DNA of 64,000 nt from Palsa-883 sp035486355 (GTDB taxonomy: Bacteria > Pseudomonadota > Alphaproteobacteria > Acetobacterales > Acetobacteraceae), in NCBI GenBank assembly GCA_035486355.1, contig DATHNE010000009.1, positions 1 to 64,000 on the forward strand, read 5' to 3'. Positions within the stretch are counted from its first letter, which is position 1. Each line of letters starts with the position of its first letter. This document shows positions 50,506-60,319 of this stretch, one piece after another. Under the pieces are notes generated by a model. It had not been told where the DNA came from. It worked only from the letters and a program-made list of their open reading frames with translations, and made no database searches. The translations under genes were made by a program, and so were the position numbers.

Positions 50506-51273
50506 TCAGTACCGGAACAAACTCCCTGCGTCCGGCACGACATCCTTCACGCCCGCCAGCCGTAGGCAGTGCCAAGCCATGGCGTGATCAGAGGACGTAA
50601 CGGGGATACCGATATCTTTCTCCACGTCCGAAACGATTTCGCTTAGCCGCAAGCTGGTGCAGGAAACGAAGATGGCATCCAGCAACGTGCTGTGGGCCAG
50701 GGTGCGGATACCATCCGCGATTGATGCAGGCGCAATGCGCGCGGCATCACGATCGTCTTGCTTGTTGAACGTGCCGAACGCCGCGACCGTGGCACCCCGT
50801 TTGTCGAGATAGGCCCGCACGCCCGCGTTCACCTCGGCCGAGTAGGGGGTCAGCACACCGATCCGCTGCGCGCCCAATGCTTCAAATGCGGCGAATGCCG
50901 CGGTCACCGGTGTCGTGCAGGCGACGGCGGGGCGGGCGCGATGGATCTGGCGGAACACCTCGTCCTCGCCGAGCTCCATGCTGGCGGATGTGCAGCCAAA
51001 GGCCACAACATCAAGATCCACACCTGGGAGGATCAGTTCGGTTGCCGGTGCGATCCGCTCACGCATCGCGCGTAACGTGGCCGGCGTCACATCATTGTCG
51101 TTCCACAGGCGGGACTCATACAGCGCGACACCGTCCTGCTGAACCAGGCGGCGGAATTCGTATTCCATGGTCTGATCCGTCGCCAGCACCAGCAGACCAA
51201 TCGCGGCGCGATATGCGATGCCGCCATCCAGTTCGCAGGGCAGCACGCCCAGATCGACCATCGGCATGTCCAT
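50506..51273 (-). CDS. Asp/Glu racemase superfamily protein (maleate isomerase / arylmalonate decarboxylase-like)
   Basis: 255-residue two-domain protein with the paired catalytic cysteines of the superfamily: VVAFGCTSASMELG near residue 92 and FVSCTSLRLSEI near 208. LGVLPCELDG opens the protein and ALGAQRIGVLTPYSAEVN is the linker helix. The best fit is the maleate cis-trans isomerase / arylmalonate decarboxylase group rather than a true amino-acid racemase. It follows dadA by 12 nt on the same strand. The pair could interconvert and oxidise D-amino acids or process a deaminated dicarboxylate. Confidence 0.83.
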   Translation of the reverse strand: MDMPMVDLGVLPCELDGGIAYRAAIGLLVLATDQTMEYEFRRLVQQDGVALYESRLWNDNDVTPATLRAMRERIAPATELILPGVDLDVVAFGCTSASMELGEDEVFRQIHRARPAVACTTPVTAAFAAFEALGAQRIGVLTPYSAEVNAGVRAYLDKRGATVAAFGTFNKQDDRDAARIAPASIADGIRTLAHSTLLDAIFVSCTSLRLSEIVSDVEKDIGIPVTSSDHAMAWHCLRLAGVKDVVPDAGSLFRY

Positions 51274-51285
51274 ATTCGCCTCCCC

Positions 51286-52524
51286 TCAGGCCAGTCCTTC
51301 AACGGGAATCTCCGTCGTGCGGCCGGCAATCAAATCGGCCACCAACCGCGCCGAGCCGTGTGACATCGTCCAGCCAATATGGCCGTGCCCGGTATTGTAC
51401 CACAAGTTCCGATGCCGCTTGCGGCCAATGATCGGCAGGTTATCCGGCGTCATCGGCCGCAACCCCGCCCACATTTCGGCGCGCGCGTAGTCAGCACCGT
51501 CCGGGTACAGCTCCCGCACCACGCTGGTCATATGCGCGAAGTCCGCCGGTTTGTGGCGCGTGTCGTAGCCAGCAAACTCGGCCGTGGCCGTGACCCGAAT
51601 ACGGTCGCCAAACCGCGAGACCGCCACGAGGTTGTGTTCGTCCAGCACCGCCATCGTCGGCGGTGCGCGATGGTGACCGATCGGCATCGTCATCGAATAG
51701 CCCTTGATCGGGTGGATCGGCAGATCGACGCCAATCGGGCGTGACAGGAACGGACTCTGACAGCCTAATGCCAGCACATAGGCATCCGCGGTCAACACCC
51801 CCGCACTGGTGCGCACGCCGGTCACCGCATCACCCGCGGTTTCGATCGCCTGCACGGTCACGCCGGTCCGGATCGCAACGCCGCGGTCGCGGCATAGCGC
51901 GGCCAGCCCGCGCGTGAACATCGCGCAATCACCAGTCTCGTCGGTCGGGCACAGGATCCCGCCGGCGATCTTGTCGCCCGATGCCGCCAGCGCTGGCTCC
52001 TGCGCGAGGACCTGGGCGCGATCCAGCACCTCGATCCGCTGGCCGTCCTCGGCCAGGAGTTGCATATGCGCGACGCCCGCCCCCAGCGCGGCGGCATCGC
52101 GATAGAAATACAGGATGCCACGCGTGTTGCGGTCGTAAGCGACCGCGTCGTCGGCCAGCGTCTGCTGCAACACACGTTGCGAATACACCGCGATCTGGTG
52201 CTTGCGCAGTGTGTTCGCGCGGGCGTGGGCCGATGTGCACTGCATCAGGAACTGCCAGCACCAGGTCCACAGGCGCGGGTCGAGCGACGGCTTGAATCGC
52301 AGCGCCTGGTCCTTCAGCACCAGCGACTTCAGCAGGATCCAGGGCGCGCGCGGCGATGACCACACAAAGGAGTGGCCGGGGGCAATCATCCCGGCGTTGC
52401 CGGCACTGGTATCGCTGGCCACATCGGCCAGCCGCTCCACCAGCACAACCTCGTGACCGTCGCGTTGCAACCGATAGGCCGTGGTGACGCCGACCACGCC
52501 TCCGCCCAACACCAGGACGCGCAT
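51286..52524 (-). CDS. dadA: D-amino-acid dehydrogenase (DadA) family FAD oxidoreductase
   Basis: 412-residue FAD enzyme that oxidises D-amino acids to 2-oxo acids, feeding electrons to the respiratory chain. The N-terminal dinucleotide motif is VLGGGVVGVTTAYRLQRDG near residue 4. NAGMIAPGHSFVWSSPRAP lies near 50, the YALALGCQSPFLS-type (DAYVLALGCQSPFL) segment near 250, and the C-terminal WAGLRPMTPDNLPIIGRK, GHGHIGWTM blocks are strongly DadA-like. The start is the ATG at 52524; readings to 52860 are shadows. It is divergent from the RND operon. The usual partner alanine racemase gene is absent. Confidence 0.9.
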   Translation of the reverse strand: MRVLVLGGGVVGVTTAYRLQRDGHEVVLVERLADVASDTSAGNAGMIAPGHSFVWSSPRAPWILLKSLVLKDQALRFKPSLDPRLWTWCWQFLMQCTSAHARANTLRKHQIAVYSQRVLQQTLADDAVAYDRNTRGILYFYRDAAALGAGVAHMQLLAEDGQRIEVLDRAQVLAQEPALAASGDKIAGGILCPTDETGDCAMFTRGLAALCRDRGVAIRTGVTVQAIETAGDAVTGVRTSAGVLTADAYVLALGCQSPFLSRPIGVDLPIHPIKGYSMTMPIGHHRAPPTMAVLDEHNLVAVSRFGDRIRVTATAEFAGYDTRHKPADFAHMTSVVRELYPDGADYARAEMWAGLRPMTPDNLPIIGRKRHRNLWYNTGHGHIGWTMSHGSARLVADLIAGRTTEIPVEGLA

Positions 52525-52684
52525 CACCGTGCTCCGTCTCGTTTCGGGAGAGTGTAACAAAGGGTGAGCGAGGCAGCCATGTGGCAAAAACCGCCTTGCG
52601 GTTGCCGTAATGCCGACCCTAGGTGTTTCATCAGGTATTCGCCGCCGGTCGTCCGGCGCCAACCGCGGAGCAGGCCCGTCACGG

Positions 52685-53920
52685 ATGGACGAGCGCGTGG
52701 ACCGGACCAAGACCGAGACTCTCCCGCTGTCGCGCCCAGCGCCGCGACGGCGCTGGTTGTGGCTGGTGCTTCTGCTGCTGGTCGTGGGGATTGGCGGCGA
52801 GGTTCTGTACCATGCCCGCCAAGCACCGCAGCCGGCGGCAAAGGGTGGCGCGGGGGGCACCCCCCCGCAGCCGGTTGGCGCGGCGAGCGTCGATCAGGGC
52901 GACATCCGGGTGGTGCTGAACGAGCTGGGCACGGTCACGTCACTGGCCAACGTGACCGTCAAGACGCAGATCGGCGGGCAGTTGATGTCGGAAGGCTTCC
53001 AGGAAGGCCAACTGGTCAAGAAAGGCGACTTCCTGGCCCAGGTGGATGACCGTCCGTACCAGGTCGCTCTGGAGAAGGATCAGGGGCAGCTTGCCCATGA
53101 TCAGGGGCTGCTCGACCAGGCACAGTCCGATCTGAAGCGGTTCGAAACGCTGGGCCGCCAGGACTCGATCGCGCAGCAACAGGTCTCCGATCAGCGGTAT
53201 TTGGTCCAGCAATTCCAAGGCACGGTGAAGGCCGATCAGGGTGTCATCGACAACGACAAGCTGAATATCGCGTATTGCCACATCGTCTCGCCGGTGACCG
53301 GCCGCGTGGGTTTGCGGCAAGTCGATCCGGGCAACTACGTGCAGACCTCGGACACCACCGGCATCGTGATCGTAACCCAGTTGGATCCGATCTCGGTGAT
53401 CTTCACGGTGGCGCAGGACAATCTGCCGGACATCATGCAACGGCTGGGCACCGGGGCGACACTGTCAGTTGATGCCTACGATCGCACCAATTCCACGAAG
53501 TTGGCATCGGGCCAGGTGATTGCGGTGGATAACCAGATCAATACCACTACTGGCACGATCAACATGCGTGCCAGCTTTGACAATCCAAAGAATGTTCTGT
53601 TCCCAAGCCAATTTGTCAACGCGCGATTGCTGGTTGACACACTGCACAATGTGACACGCGTGCCGGTGGCCGCCGTACAGCAGGGTGCGCCCGGCGCATT
53701 CGTGTATGTCATCAACGCCAATAACACGGTCTCGGTGAAGCCGATCAAAGTGGGCCCTACCGATGGGCCGTTGGAACAGGTGATTTCGGGTCTAACGCCT
53801 GGCGAGCGTGTGGTGACCGACGGAACGGACCGGCTGCGTGATGGCGCCAAGGTGACCGTGCCGGCTGCGAAGGGATCAGCCGCGCCGACCGGACAACACG
53901 CCGCACCGCCGGCCAAATGA
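52685..53920 (+). CDS. mdtA: RND efflux periplasmic adaptor subunit (MdtA-like)
   Basis: 411-residue membrane-fusion protein. One membrane anchor (WLWLVLLLLVVGIGGEVLY) lies near residue 30, then the lipoyl-type strands (GTVTSLANVTVKTQIGGQLM), a coiled-coil hairpin (VALEKDQGQLAHDQGLLDQAQSDLKRFETL, residues about 130-190) and beta-barrel/MP domains (SPVTGRVGLRQVDPGNYV). The C-terminal proline/alanine tail is short. The start is the ATG at 52685, with a weak site; a longer reading from 52610 is possible. First gene of a four-gene tripartite pump operon. Confidence 0.9.
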   Translation: MDERVDRTKTETLPLSRPAPRRRWLWLVLLLLVVGIGGEVLYHARQAPQPAAKGGAGGTPPQPVGAASVDQGDIRVVLNELGTVTSLANVTVKTQIGGQLMSEGFQEGQLVKKGDFLAQVDDRPYQVALEKDQGQLAHDQGLLDQAQSDLKRFETLGRQDSIAQQQVSDQRYLVQQFQGTVKADQGVIDNDKLNIAYCHIVSPVTGRVGLRQVDPGNYVQTSDTTGIVIVTQLDPISVIFTVAQDNLPDIMQRLGTGATLSVDAYDRTNSTKLASGQVIAVDNQINTTTGTINMRASFDNPKNVLFPSQFVNARLLVDTLHNVTRVPVAAVQQGAPGAFVYVINANNTVSVKPIKVGPTDGPLEQVISGLTPGERVVTDGTDRLRDGAKVTVPAAKGSAAPTGQHAAPPAK

Positions 53921-53942
53921 TACGCCGTGCCCTGGCGCCACC

Positions 53943-56900
53943 ATGAACCCGTCGCGCATCTTTATCGAGCGTCCGGTCGGCACATCCCTGCTGATGGCAG
54001 CGATCCTGTTGGCCGGGATGGTGGGCTTCCTGTTCCTGCCGGTCTCGGCGCTACCCGAGGTGGATTACCCGACGATCCAGGTACAGACCTTCTATCCAGG
54101 TGCCAGCCCGGAGGTGATGACATCATCGGTCACCGCCCCGCTTGAGGTGCAGTTCGGCCAGATGCCGAGCCTGAACCAGATGTTCTCCACGAGTTCGGCC
54201 GGGGCCTCCGTCATCACCCTTCAGTTTGGGCTCGATATCAGTCTGGACGTGGCAGAGCAGCAAGTGCAGGCGGCGATCAACGCGGCGGGCAATCTGCTGC
54301 CTTCTGACCTGCCGGCACCGCCCATCTACGCCAAGGTCAATCCAGCGGACGCGCCGATCCTGACCTTGTCACTGACGTCGAAGACACTGCCTCTCACGCA
54401 GGTCGAGGAGATTGGCGAAACACGACTGGCGCAGCGGATCTCGCAGCAGCCTGGCGTGGGGCTGGTGAGCATTGGCGGTGGGCAGCGGCCGGCTGTGCGT
54501 GTCCAGATCAATCCGCGGGCGATGGCAGCGAATGGCCTCAATATCGACGATCTGCGCACCACGCTCGGCAACGCCAACGTCAATATCCCGAAGGGCGGGT
54601 TCGATGGCCCGGCCCAGGCGACCTCCATCAATGCCAATGACCAGATCAGCAGCGCACAGCAGTATGCCGATCTGGTGATCGCCTACCGTAACGGTGCGCC
54701 CGTGTATCTGCGTGACGTGGCAACGGTGGTCCAAGGCGCGGAGAACACCAAGCTCGCAGCCTGGGCCAACACCACACCGGCAGTGATCCTGAATGTCCAG
54801 CGCCAACCGGGCGCCAACGTCATCGACGTGGTGGACAACATCAAACGCCTGCTGCCGCAGTTGCAGGTGGGGCTGCCGCCGGCCCTGGACGTCAATGTGC
54901 TGACCGATCGCACCACCACGATCCGCGCCTCCGTCACCGATGTGGAGTTCGAGCTTGGACTGGCGATCGCATTGGTGGTCGCGGTGATCTACCTGTTCCT
55001 GCGCAATCTGCCGGCGACCATTATCCCGAGCCTCTCGGTGCCGTTGTCCCTGGTCGGTACCTTTGGGGTGATGTATCTGCTCGGGTTCAGCCTGGACAAT
55101 TTGTCGCTGATGGCACTGACCATCTCCACCGGCTTCGTGGTGGATGATGCGATCGTGATGATCGAGAACATCGCCCGCCATATCGAAGAGGGCGAGAGCC
55201 CAATGGCGGCTGCGATGAAAGGCGCTGGGCAGATCGGCTTCACCATCATTTCGCTGACGGTCTCGCTGATCGCGGTGCTGATTCCACTGCTGTTCATGGG
55301 CGACGTCGTGGGGCGGCTGTTCCACGAATTCGCCATCACGCTGTCCGTGACAATCGTCATCTCCGCGGTCGTGTCGCTGACGCTGGTGCCGATGATGTGT
55401 GCGCGGATCGTGCGGCACCGTCCGGACGCCGAGCGCAATCGGTTTGATCTTGCCGCTGAGCGCGGGTTCAACTGGGTGATCCATCACTATGACCGTGCGC
55501 TGAATGTCGTGCTGGATCACCAGCCACTGACATTGCTCGTCGCTCTGGTCACACTGGTGGTGACGGTGGCGCTCTACGTCGTCGCGCCGAAAGGCTTCTT
55601 CCCGGTGCAAGACACCGGGGTGATCCAGGGGATCTCGGTCGCCGCACAGTCCAGTTCGTTCGCGACGATGAGCGAGCGGCAAGAGACACTGGCGGCGGCG
55701 ATCCTGAAGGATCCGGATGTGGTCAGCCTGACATCGTTCATTGGTGTCGATGGCACCAACGTGACGCTGAACACCGGGCGCTACCTGATCAACCTGCGCC
55801 CGCGCGATGATCGCACATTGAACGCGACCGGGATCATCCGCCGGCTGCAGCAGGAGGTCGCGAATGTCCCGGGCGTCACGCTGTATCTGCAGCCCGTGCA
55901 GGACCTGACAATCGACGCCGCCATCAGCCGCACGCAGTACCAGTTCGTGCTGGAAAACCCGAACCTGTCGGCGTTCGACACCTGGGTGCCCAAGCTGGTG
56001 GATCAGTTGCGTGAGGCACCCGCGCTGAGCAACGTGGCAAGCGACCTTGAACAGCAGGGATTGACCGTCAACCTGGTGATTGATCGTTCCACGGCCGCGC
56101 GCTTTGGGATCACACCGGCAACGGTTGACAATGCCTTGTACGACCTGTTCGGGCAGCGCATCATCTCCACGATCTACACGCAATCGAACCAATATCGCGT
56201 GATCATGGAGGCCGCACCGCGCCAGCAGGATTCGCTGGCAGGATTGAATGCGATATATCTGCCCACCTCCCTCACCACCACCGGGCAGGTGCCGCTGTCG
56301 GCGATCGTGCATGTCGAGCAGCAGGCGGGACCGCTGGCGATTAGTCATTTGGGCCAGTTCCCGGCCACGACGATTTCATTCGACACCGCGCCTGGCGTTT
56401 CCCTTGGCGCGGCGGTGACAGCCGTGCGCCAAGCGGAGCAAGACATCCATCTACCCAACAGCTTCATCACTGCATTCCAGGGTGCCGCGGCAGCACTGGA
56501 AACCTCGCTCGGCAACGAGCTGTTTCTGGTGCTGGCCGCGATCGTCACTGTGTACATCGTGCTTGGCGTCCTGTACGAGAGTTTCATCCACCCGTTGACC
56601 ATCCTTTCCACGCTGCCATCTGCGGGTGTCGGTGCATTGGTCGCACTGCTGCTGGCGGGCGACGATATCGACGTGATCTCGATCATCGGCATCATCCTGC
56701 TGATCGGCATCGTGAAGAAGAACGCGATCATGATGATCGACTTCGCGATCGCCGCTGAGCGTGACGAAGGCAAACCGCCGCGCGAGGCGATTCACCAGGC
56801 GTGCTTGCTGCGCTTCCGTCCGATCATGATGACGACCATGGCCGCGCTGTTGGGCGCCTTGCCCCTGATGCTCGGCCAAGGCACTGGCTCCGAACTGCGC

Positions 56901-57059
56901 CGCCCGTTGGGCGTGGCGATCGTCGGGGGATTGATCTTCAGCCAGGTGCTGACGTTGTTCACCACGCCTGTCATCTATCTGATGTTCGATCGGCTGGTAA
57001 CGCGCGTGCGCGGCCGACGCGAAGGCGGACAGCTCGCTGATGACGGGTTGGCGCCGTGA
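53943..57059 (+). CDS. mdtB: RND efflux inner-membrane transporter (MdtB-like)
   Basis: 1038-residue proton-driven RND pump, normal length for the family. It starts NPSRIFIERPVGTSLLMAAILL and has the porter-domain SALPEVDYPTIQVQTFYPGASPEVM near 35. The membrane signature DNLSLMALTISTGFVVDDAIVMIENIARH lies near 385-410, with the two proton-relay Asp residues. A second six-helix set ends near residue 1020. A 4-nt overlap joins it to the second RND gene. Together with it, it should form an MdtB2C-type heterotrimer exporting bile-salt-like or drug substrates. Confidence 0.93.
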   Translation: MNPSRIFIERPVGTSLLMAAILLAGMVGFLFLPVSALPEVDYPTIQVQTFYPGASPEVMTSSVTAPLEVQFGQMPSLNQMFSTSSAGASVITLQFGLDISLDVAEQQVQAAINAAGNLLPSDLPAPPIYAKVNPADAPILTLSLTSKTLPLTQVEEIGETRLAQRISQQPGVGLVSIGGGQRPAVRVQINPRAMAANGLNIDDLRTTLGNANVNIPKGGFDGPAQATSINANDQISSAQQYADLVIAYRNGAPVYLRDVATVVQGAENTKLAAWANTTPAVILNVQRQPGANVIDVVDNIKRLLPQLQVGLPPALDVNVLTDRTTTIRASVTDVEFELGLAIALVVAVIYLFLRNLPATIIPSLSVPLSLVGTFGVMYLLGFSLDNLSLMALTISTGFVVDDAIVMIENIARHIEEGESPMAAAMKGAGQIGFTIISLTVSLIAVLIPLLFMGDVVGRLFHEFAITLSVTIVISAVVSLTLVPMMCARIVRHRPDAERNRFDLAAERGFNWVIHHYDRALNVVLDHQPLTLLVALVTLVVTVALYVVAPKGFFPVQDTGVIQGISVAAQSSSFATMSERQETLAAAILKDPDVVSLTSFIGVDGTNVTLNTGRYLINLRPRDDRTLNATGIIRRLQQEVANVPGVTLYLQPVQDLTIDAAISRTQYQFVLENPNLSAFDTWVPKLVDQLREAPALSNVASDLEQQGLTVNLVIDRSTAARFGITPATVDNALYDLFGQRIISTIYTQSNQYRVIMEAAPRQQDSLAGLNAIYLPTSLTTTGQVPLSAIVHVEQQAGPLAISHLGQFPATTISFDTAPGVSLGAAVTAVRQAEQDIHLPNSFITAFQGAAAALETSLGNELFLVLAAIVTVYIVLGVLYESFIHPLTILSTLPSAGVGALVALLLAGDDIDVISIIGIILLIGIVKKNAIMMIDFAIAAERDEGKPPREAIHQACLLRFRPIMMTTMAALLGALPLMLGQGTGSELRRPLGVAIVGGLIFSQVLTLFTTPVIYLMFDRLVTRVRGRREGGQLADDGLAP

Positions 57060-60000
57060 ATATCTCGGCCCCGTTTATTGCGCGCCCGGTCGCGACCACG
57101 CTGTTGACAATCGGCATCGCCCTCGCCGGGTTCTTCGCCTATTTAAGGCTGCCCGTGGCGCCGCTGCCGCAAGTCGATTTCCCGACCATCGTCGTGCAGG
57201 CGCAGTTGCCGGGCGCCAGCCCGGATACGGTTGCGACCTCGGTCGCCGAACCGCTGGAACGTCACCTGGGCCAGATTGCCGACGTGACGCAGATGACCTC
57301 CACCAGCTCCGTTGGCCAGACCCGCATCGTGCTGCAGTTCAGCCTGAACCGCGACATCAACGGCGCGGCACGCGACGTGCAGGCGGCGATTGTGGCGGCA
57401 CGCGCAGACCTGCCGACCAGCCTGCGCAGCAACCCAACCTATCGCAAGGTCAATCCGGCCGATGCGCCGGTGCTGATCATGGCATTGTCATCGAAGACGC
57501 TGACCCGCGGGCAGGTCTATGACGCCGCCAGCAACGTGCTGGGACAACGCCTATCGCAGATCAAGGGTATCGGTCAGGTGCTCATCGGCGGTGCGGCGCT
57601 GCCCGCGGTCCGCGTGGAGTTGAGCCCTCAGGCACTGTTCAAATACGGCATCGGGTTGGAGGATGTGCGCGCGGCGCTGGCCTCGGCCAACGCCAACAGC
57701 CCGAAGGGCGCGATCGAGCAGGGCAGCCAGCATTTCCAGATCTATACCAACGATCAGGCTCTGTCCGCCTCCGCCTATAAACCGCTGATCATCGCCTACC
57801 GCAACGGCGCACCGGTGAAATTGGCCGATGTCTCGGATGTCATCGATTCCGTCGAGAACGTCCGGAATGAGGGGCTGTTCAACGGCACACCGTCGATCAT
57901 CGTGCTGCTGTTCCGTCAGCCTGGCGCCAACATCATCGACACGGTGGATGACGTCCGCGCCGCGCTGCCCGAGCTGATCGCAGCATTGCCCAGTGATGTG
58001 CAGTTCGCCATTGCCTCGGATCGCACCACAACCATCCGCTCCGCGTTGCACGATACCGAAACGACCCTGCTGATTGCGGTCGGGCTGGTGACACTGGTCG
58101 TCTACCTGTTCCTGCGCGATTGGCGCGCCACGTTGATCCCCAGCGTCGCCGTGCCGGTCTCGATCATCGGCACATTCGGCGCGATGTATCTGATGAACTA
58201 CAGTCTGGACAATCTGTCGCTGATGGCACTGACCATCGCCACTGGCTTCGTCGTGGACGACGCAATCGTGGTGCTGGAGAACATCGAGCGCCACATCGAA
58301 GCCGGCATGCCACGGATGCAAGCGGCGCTGGTCGGCGCACGCGAGGTGGGCTTCACCGTGGTCTCGATCAGTGTGTCACTGATCGCGGTGTTTATTCCTA
58401 TCCTTCTGATGGGCGGCATCGTCGGACGCCTGTTCCGCGAATTCGCAATGACCTTGTCACTGACGATCGTGATTTCGCTGGTGATCGCGCTGACCACTGT
58501 GCCAATGCTGTGCGGATTATTCCTGCGCGCCCGTCCCGCGGGTCCTCGTCGTCGCAGCCTGTTCGATCGGGCGCTGTCGCTGTACGAGAAGACCTTGAGT
58601 TGGTCGCTGCGGCACGGCATCATGATCATGCTTGTATTGGTGTTGTGCGTCGGCCTCAACGTCGCACTCTTCATCATTATTCCGAAGGGATTCATTCCGA
58701 CCGAGGATACAGGGCGCCTGATCGGTGGGTTGCAGGCCGACCAAAGCACGTCATTCCAGTCGATGCAGAAGAAGCTGCACGACATGGTCGCCATCGTGCA
58801 GCACAATCCAGCCGTGGCAGATGTCGTCGGGTTCACCGGCCAGGGTGGCTTTGGCGGCACCAATACCGGCTCGGTGTTCGTCGCGTTGAAGCCGTTGGGG
58901 CAACGTCCTTCCATGGATGTGGTGATGGAACAGCTCCGTCGGGCACTGTCGGTCGTGCCGGGCGCGCGCCTGTTCTTGCAGCCGCTCTCCGATGTGAACG
59001 TGGGTGGGCGGCAGAGCAATGCGCTGTACCAATACACGCTGCAGGGTGATTCGACGGCACTGGTCTACGAATGGGCGCCCAAGCTCGAAACGGCACTGCA
59101 ACACAATCCAGTGCTGGTCGATGTGAATTCGGACCAGCAGCAAAAGGGATTGGAGACGGACCTGGTGATCGATCGTGCCACCGCCAGCCGGCTGGGCCTG
59201 ACGACCAGCCAGATCGACAATACATTGTATGACGCGTTTGGTCAGCGTCAGGTTTCGACCATCTACAAAGCGCAGAACCAATACCACGTGGTGATGGAGG
59301 TAGCGCCGCAGTACTGGCAGAGCCCCGATATGCTGAAGCAGATCTACGTCAGCACCACGGGCGGCCCGGCGAATGGAAGCGAGACGACCAACGCCATTGT
59401 CGGCACTGTCTCCAATGCGACGACGGCGAACACGGCGGCCAGCATCGCCAGCAGCTCGGTGCGCAATGCCGCGACCAACGCGCTGGCGAACACCGGCAAG
59501 GGCAGTGCATCGTCCGGCGCCGCGGTCAGCACCAGTCAGGAAACAATGGTGCCTTTGTCAACGTTCACCCATTACGGCCCCGGAAATACACCCCTAGCGG
59601 TCAATCACCAGGGATTATTTGTCGCCTCGACGATCTCCTTCAATCTCGCGCCCGGGAAATCGCTCAGCGATGCTACTGCTGCCATCGACCAAGCGGTACG
59701 AGATATCAACATGCCGGCCAGCATCCATGGCAGCTTCCAGGGTACGGCACAGGTGTTCCAGGCATCGCTGGCCAGTGAGCCTATGCTGGTGCTGGCGGCG
59801 CTGATCGCGATCTATCTTGTGCTGGGCATCCTGTATGAGAGCCTGATCCATCCGATCACTATCCTGTCGACATTGCCGTCGGCCGGTATCGGTGCCTCTC
59901 TGGCACTGCTGCTGTTCCACACCGAGTTCAGCATTATCGCGCTGATCGGCGTGATTCTGCTGATCGGCATTGTGAAGAAGAATGCGATCCTGATGATCGA

Positions 60001-60319
60001 CTTTGCGCTGGAGGCAGAGCGCACACATCACCTCGCGCCTCGCGACGCGATTTTCGAGGCGTGTATGAAACGATTCCGGCCCATCATGATGACGACAATG
60101 GCGGCAATACTCGGGGCGATGCCGCTGGCGCTCAGCTTCGGCAGCGGTGCGGAGCTGCGCCGGCCGTTGGGTATCGCAATTGTGGGTGGGCTGATCGTCA
60201 GCCAGGTGCTGACGCTGTACACGACACCGGTCTTGTATCTGTATCTCGACCGCCTACGTCTCGCGGCTTTGCGGCGTTGGCATCGCGCCTTCCCGCTCCT
60301 ATCGGGGGCGGCAGAATGA
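57056..60319 (+). CDS. mdtC: RND efflux inner-membrane transporter (MdtC-like) with low-complexity insertion
   Basis: 1087-residue RND pump paralog. The standard motifs NLSLMALTIATGFVVDDAIVVLENIERH (near 385) and SVNPADAPVLIMALSS-like porter segments are present. Compared with MdtC (about 1025 residues) it carries an additional alanine/threonine/serine/asparagine-rich stretch, roughly residues 765-830 (from STTGGPANGSETTN to SASSGAAVSTSQET), between the normal strands KQIYVST and VPLSTFTHY. The insertion lies in the periplasmic half-domain. The gene overlaps the outer-membrane channel gene by 4 nt. Confidence 0.92.
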   Translation: MNISAPFIARPVATTLLTIGIALAGFFAYLRLPVAPLPQVDFPTIVVQAQLPGASPDTVATSVAEPLERHLGQIADVTQMTSTSSVGQTRIVLQFSLNRDINGAARDVQAAIVAARADLPTSLRSNPTYRKVNPADAPVLIMALSSKTLTRGQVYDAASNVLGQRLSQIKGIGQVLIGGAALPAVRVELSPQALFKYGIGLEDVRAALASANANSPKGAIEQGSQHFQIYTNDQALSASAYKPLIIAYRNGAPVKLADVSDVIDSVENVRNEGLFNGTPSIIVLLFRQPGANIIDTVDDVRAALPELIAALPSDVQFAIASDRTTTIRSALHDTETTLLIAVGLVTLVVYLFLRDWRATLIPSVAVPVSIIGTFGAMYLMNYSLDNLSLMALTIATGFVVDDAIVVLENIERHIEAGMPRMQAALVGAREVGFTVVSISVSLIAVFIPILLMGGIVGRLFREFAMTLSLTIVISLVIALTTVPMLCGLFLRARPAGPRRRSLFDRALSLYEKTLSWSLRHGIMIMLVLVLCVGLNVALFIIIPKGFIPTEDTGRLIGGLQADQSTSFQSMQKKLHDMVAIVQHNPAVADVVGFTGQGGFGGTNTGSVFVALKPLGQRPSMDVVMEQLRRALSVVPGARLFLQPLSDVNVGGRQSNALYQYTLQGDSTALVYEWAPKLETALQHNPVLVDVNSDQQQKGLETDLVIDRATASRLGLTTSQIDNTLYDAFGQRQVSTIYKAQNQYHVVMEVAPQYWQSPDMLKQIYVSTTGGPANGSETTNAIVGTVSNATTANTAASIASSSVRNAATNALANTGKGSASSGAAVSTSQETMVPLSTFTHYGPGNTPLAVNHQGLFVASTISFNLAPGKSLSDATAAIDQAVRDINMPASIHGSFQGTAQVFQASLASEPMLVLAALIAIYLVLGILYESLIHPITILSTLPSAGIGASLALLLFHTEFSIIALIGVILLIGIVKKNAILMIDFALEAERTHHLAPRDAIFEACMKRFRPIMMTTMAAILGAMPLALSFGSGAELRRPLGIAIVGGLIVSQVLTLYTTPVLYLYLDRLRLAALRRWHRAFPLLSGAAE

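Noticed and set aside
54369..56348. 659-residue minus-strand ORF within the MdtB-like gene
   Set aside because: Shadow of a strongly conserved RND gene; sequence is His/Gln/Arg-rich with no motif.
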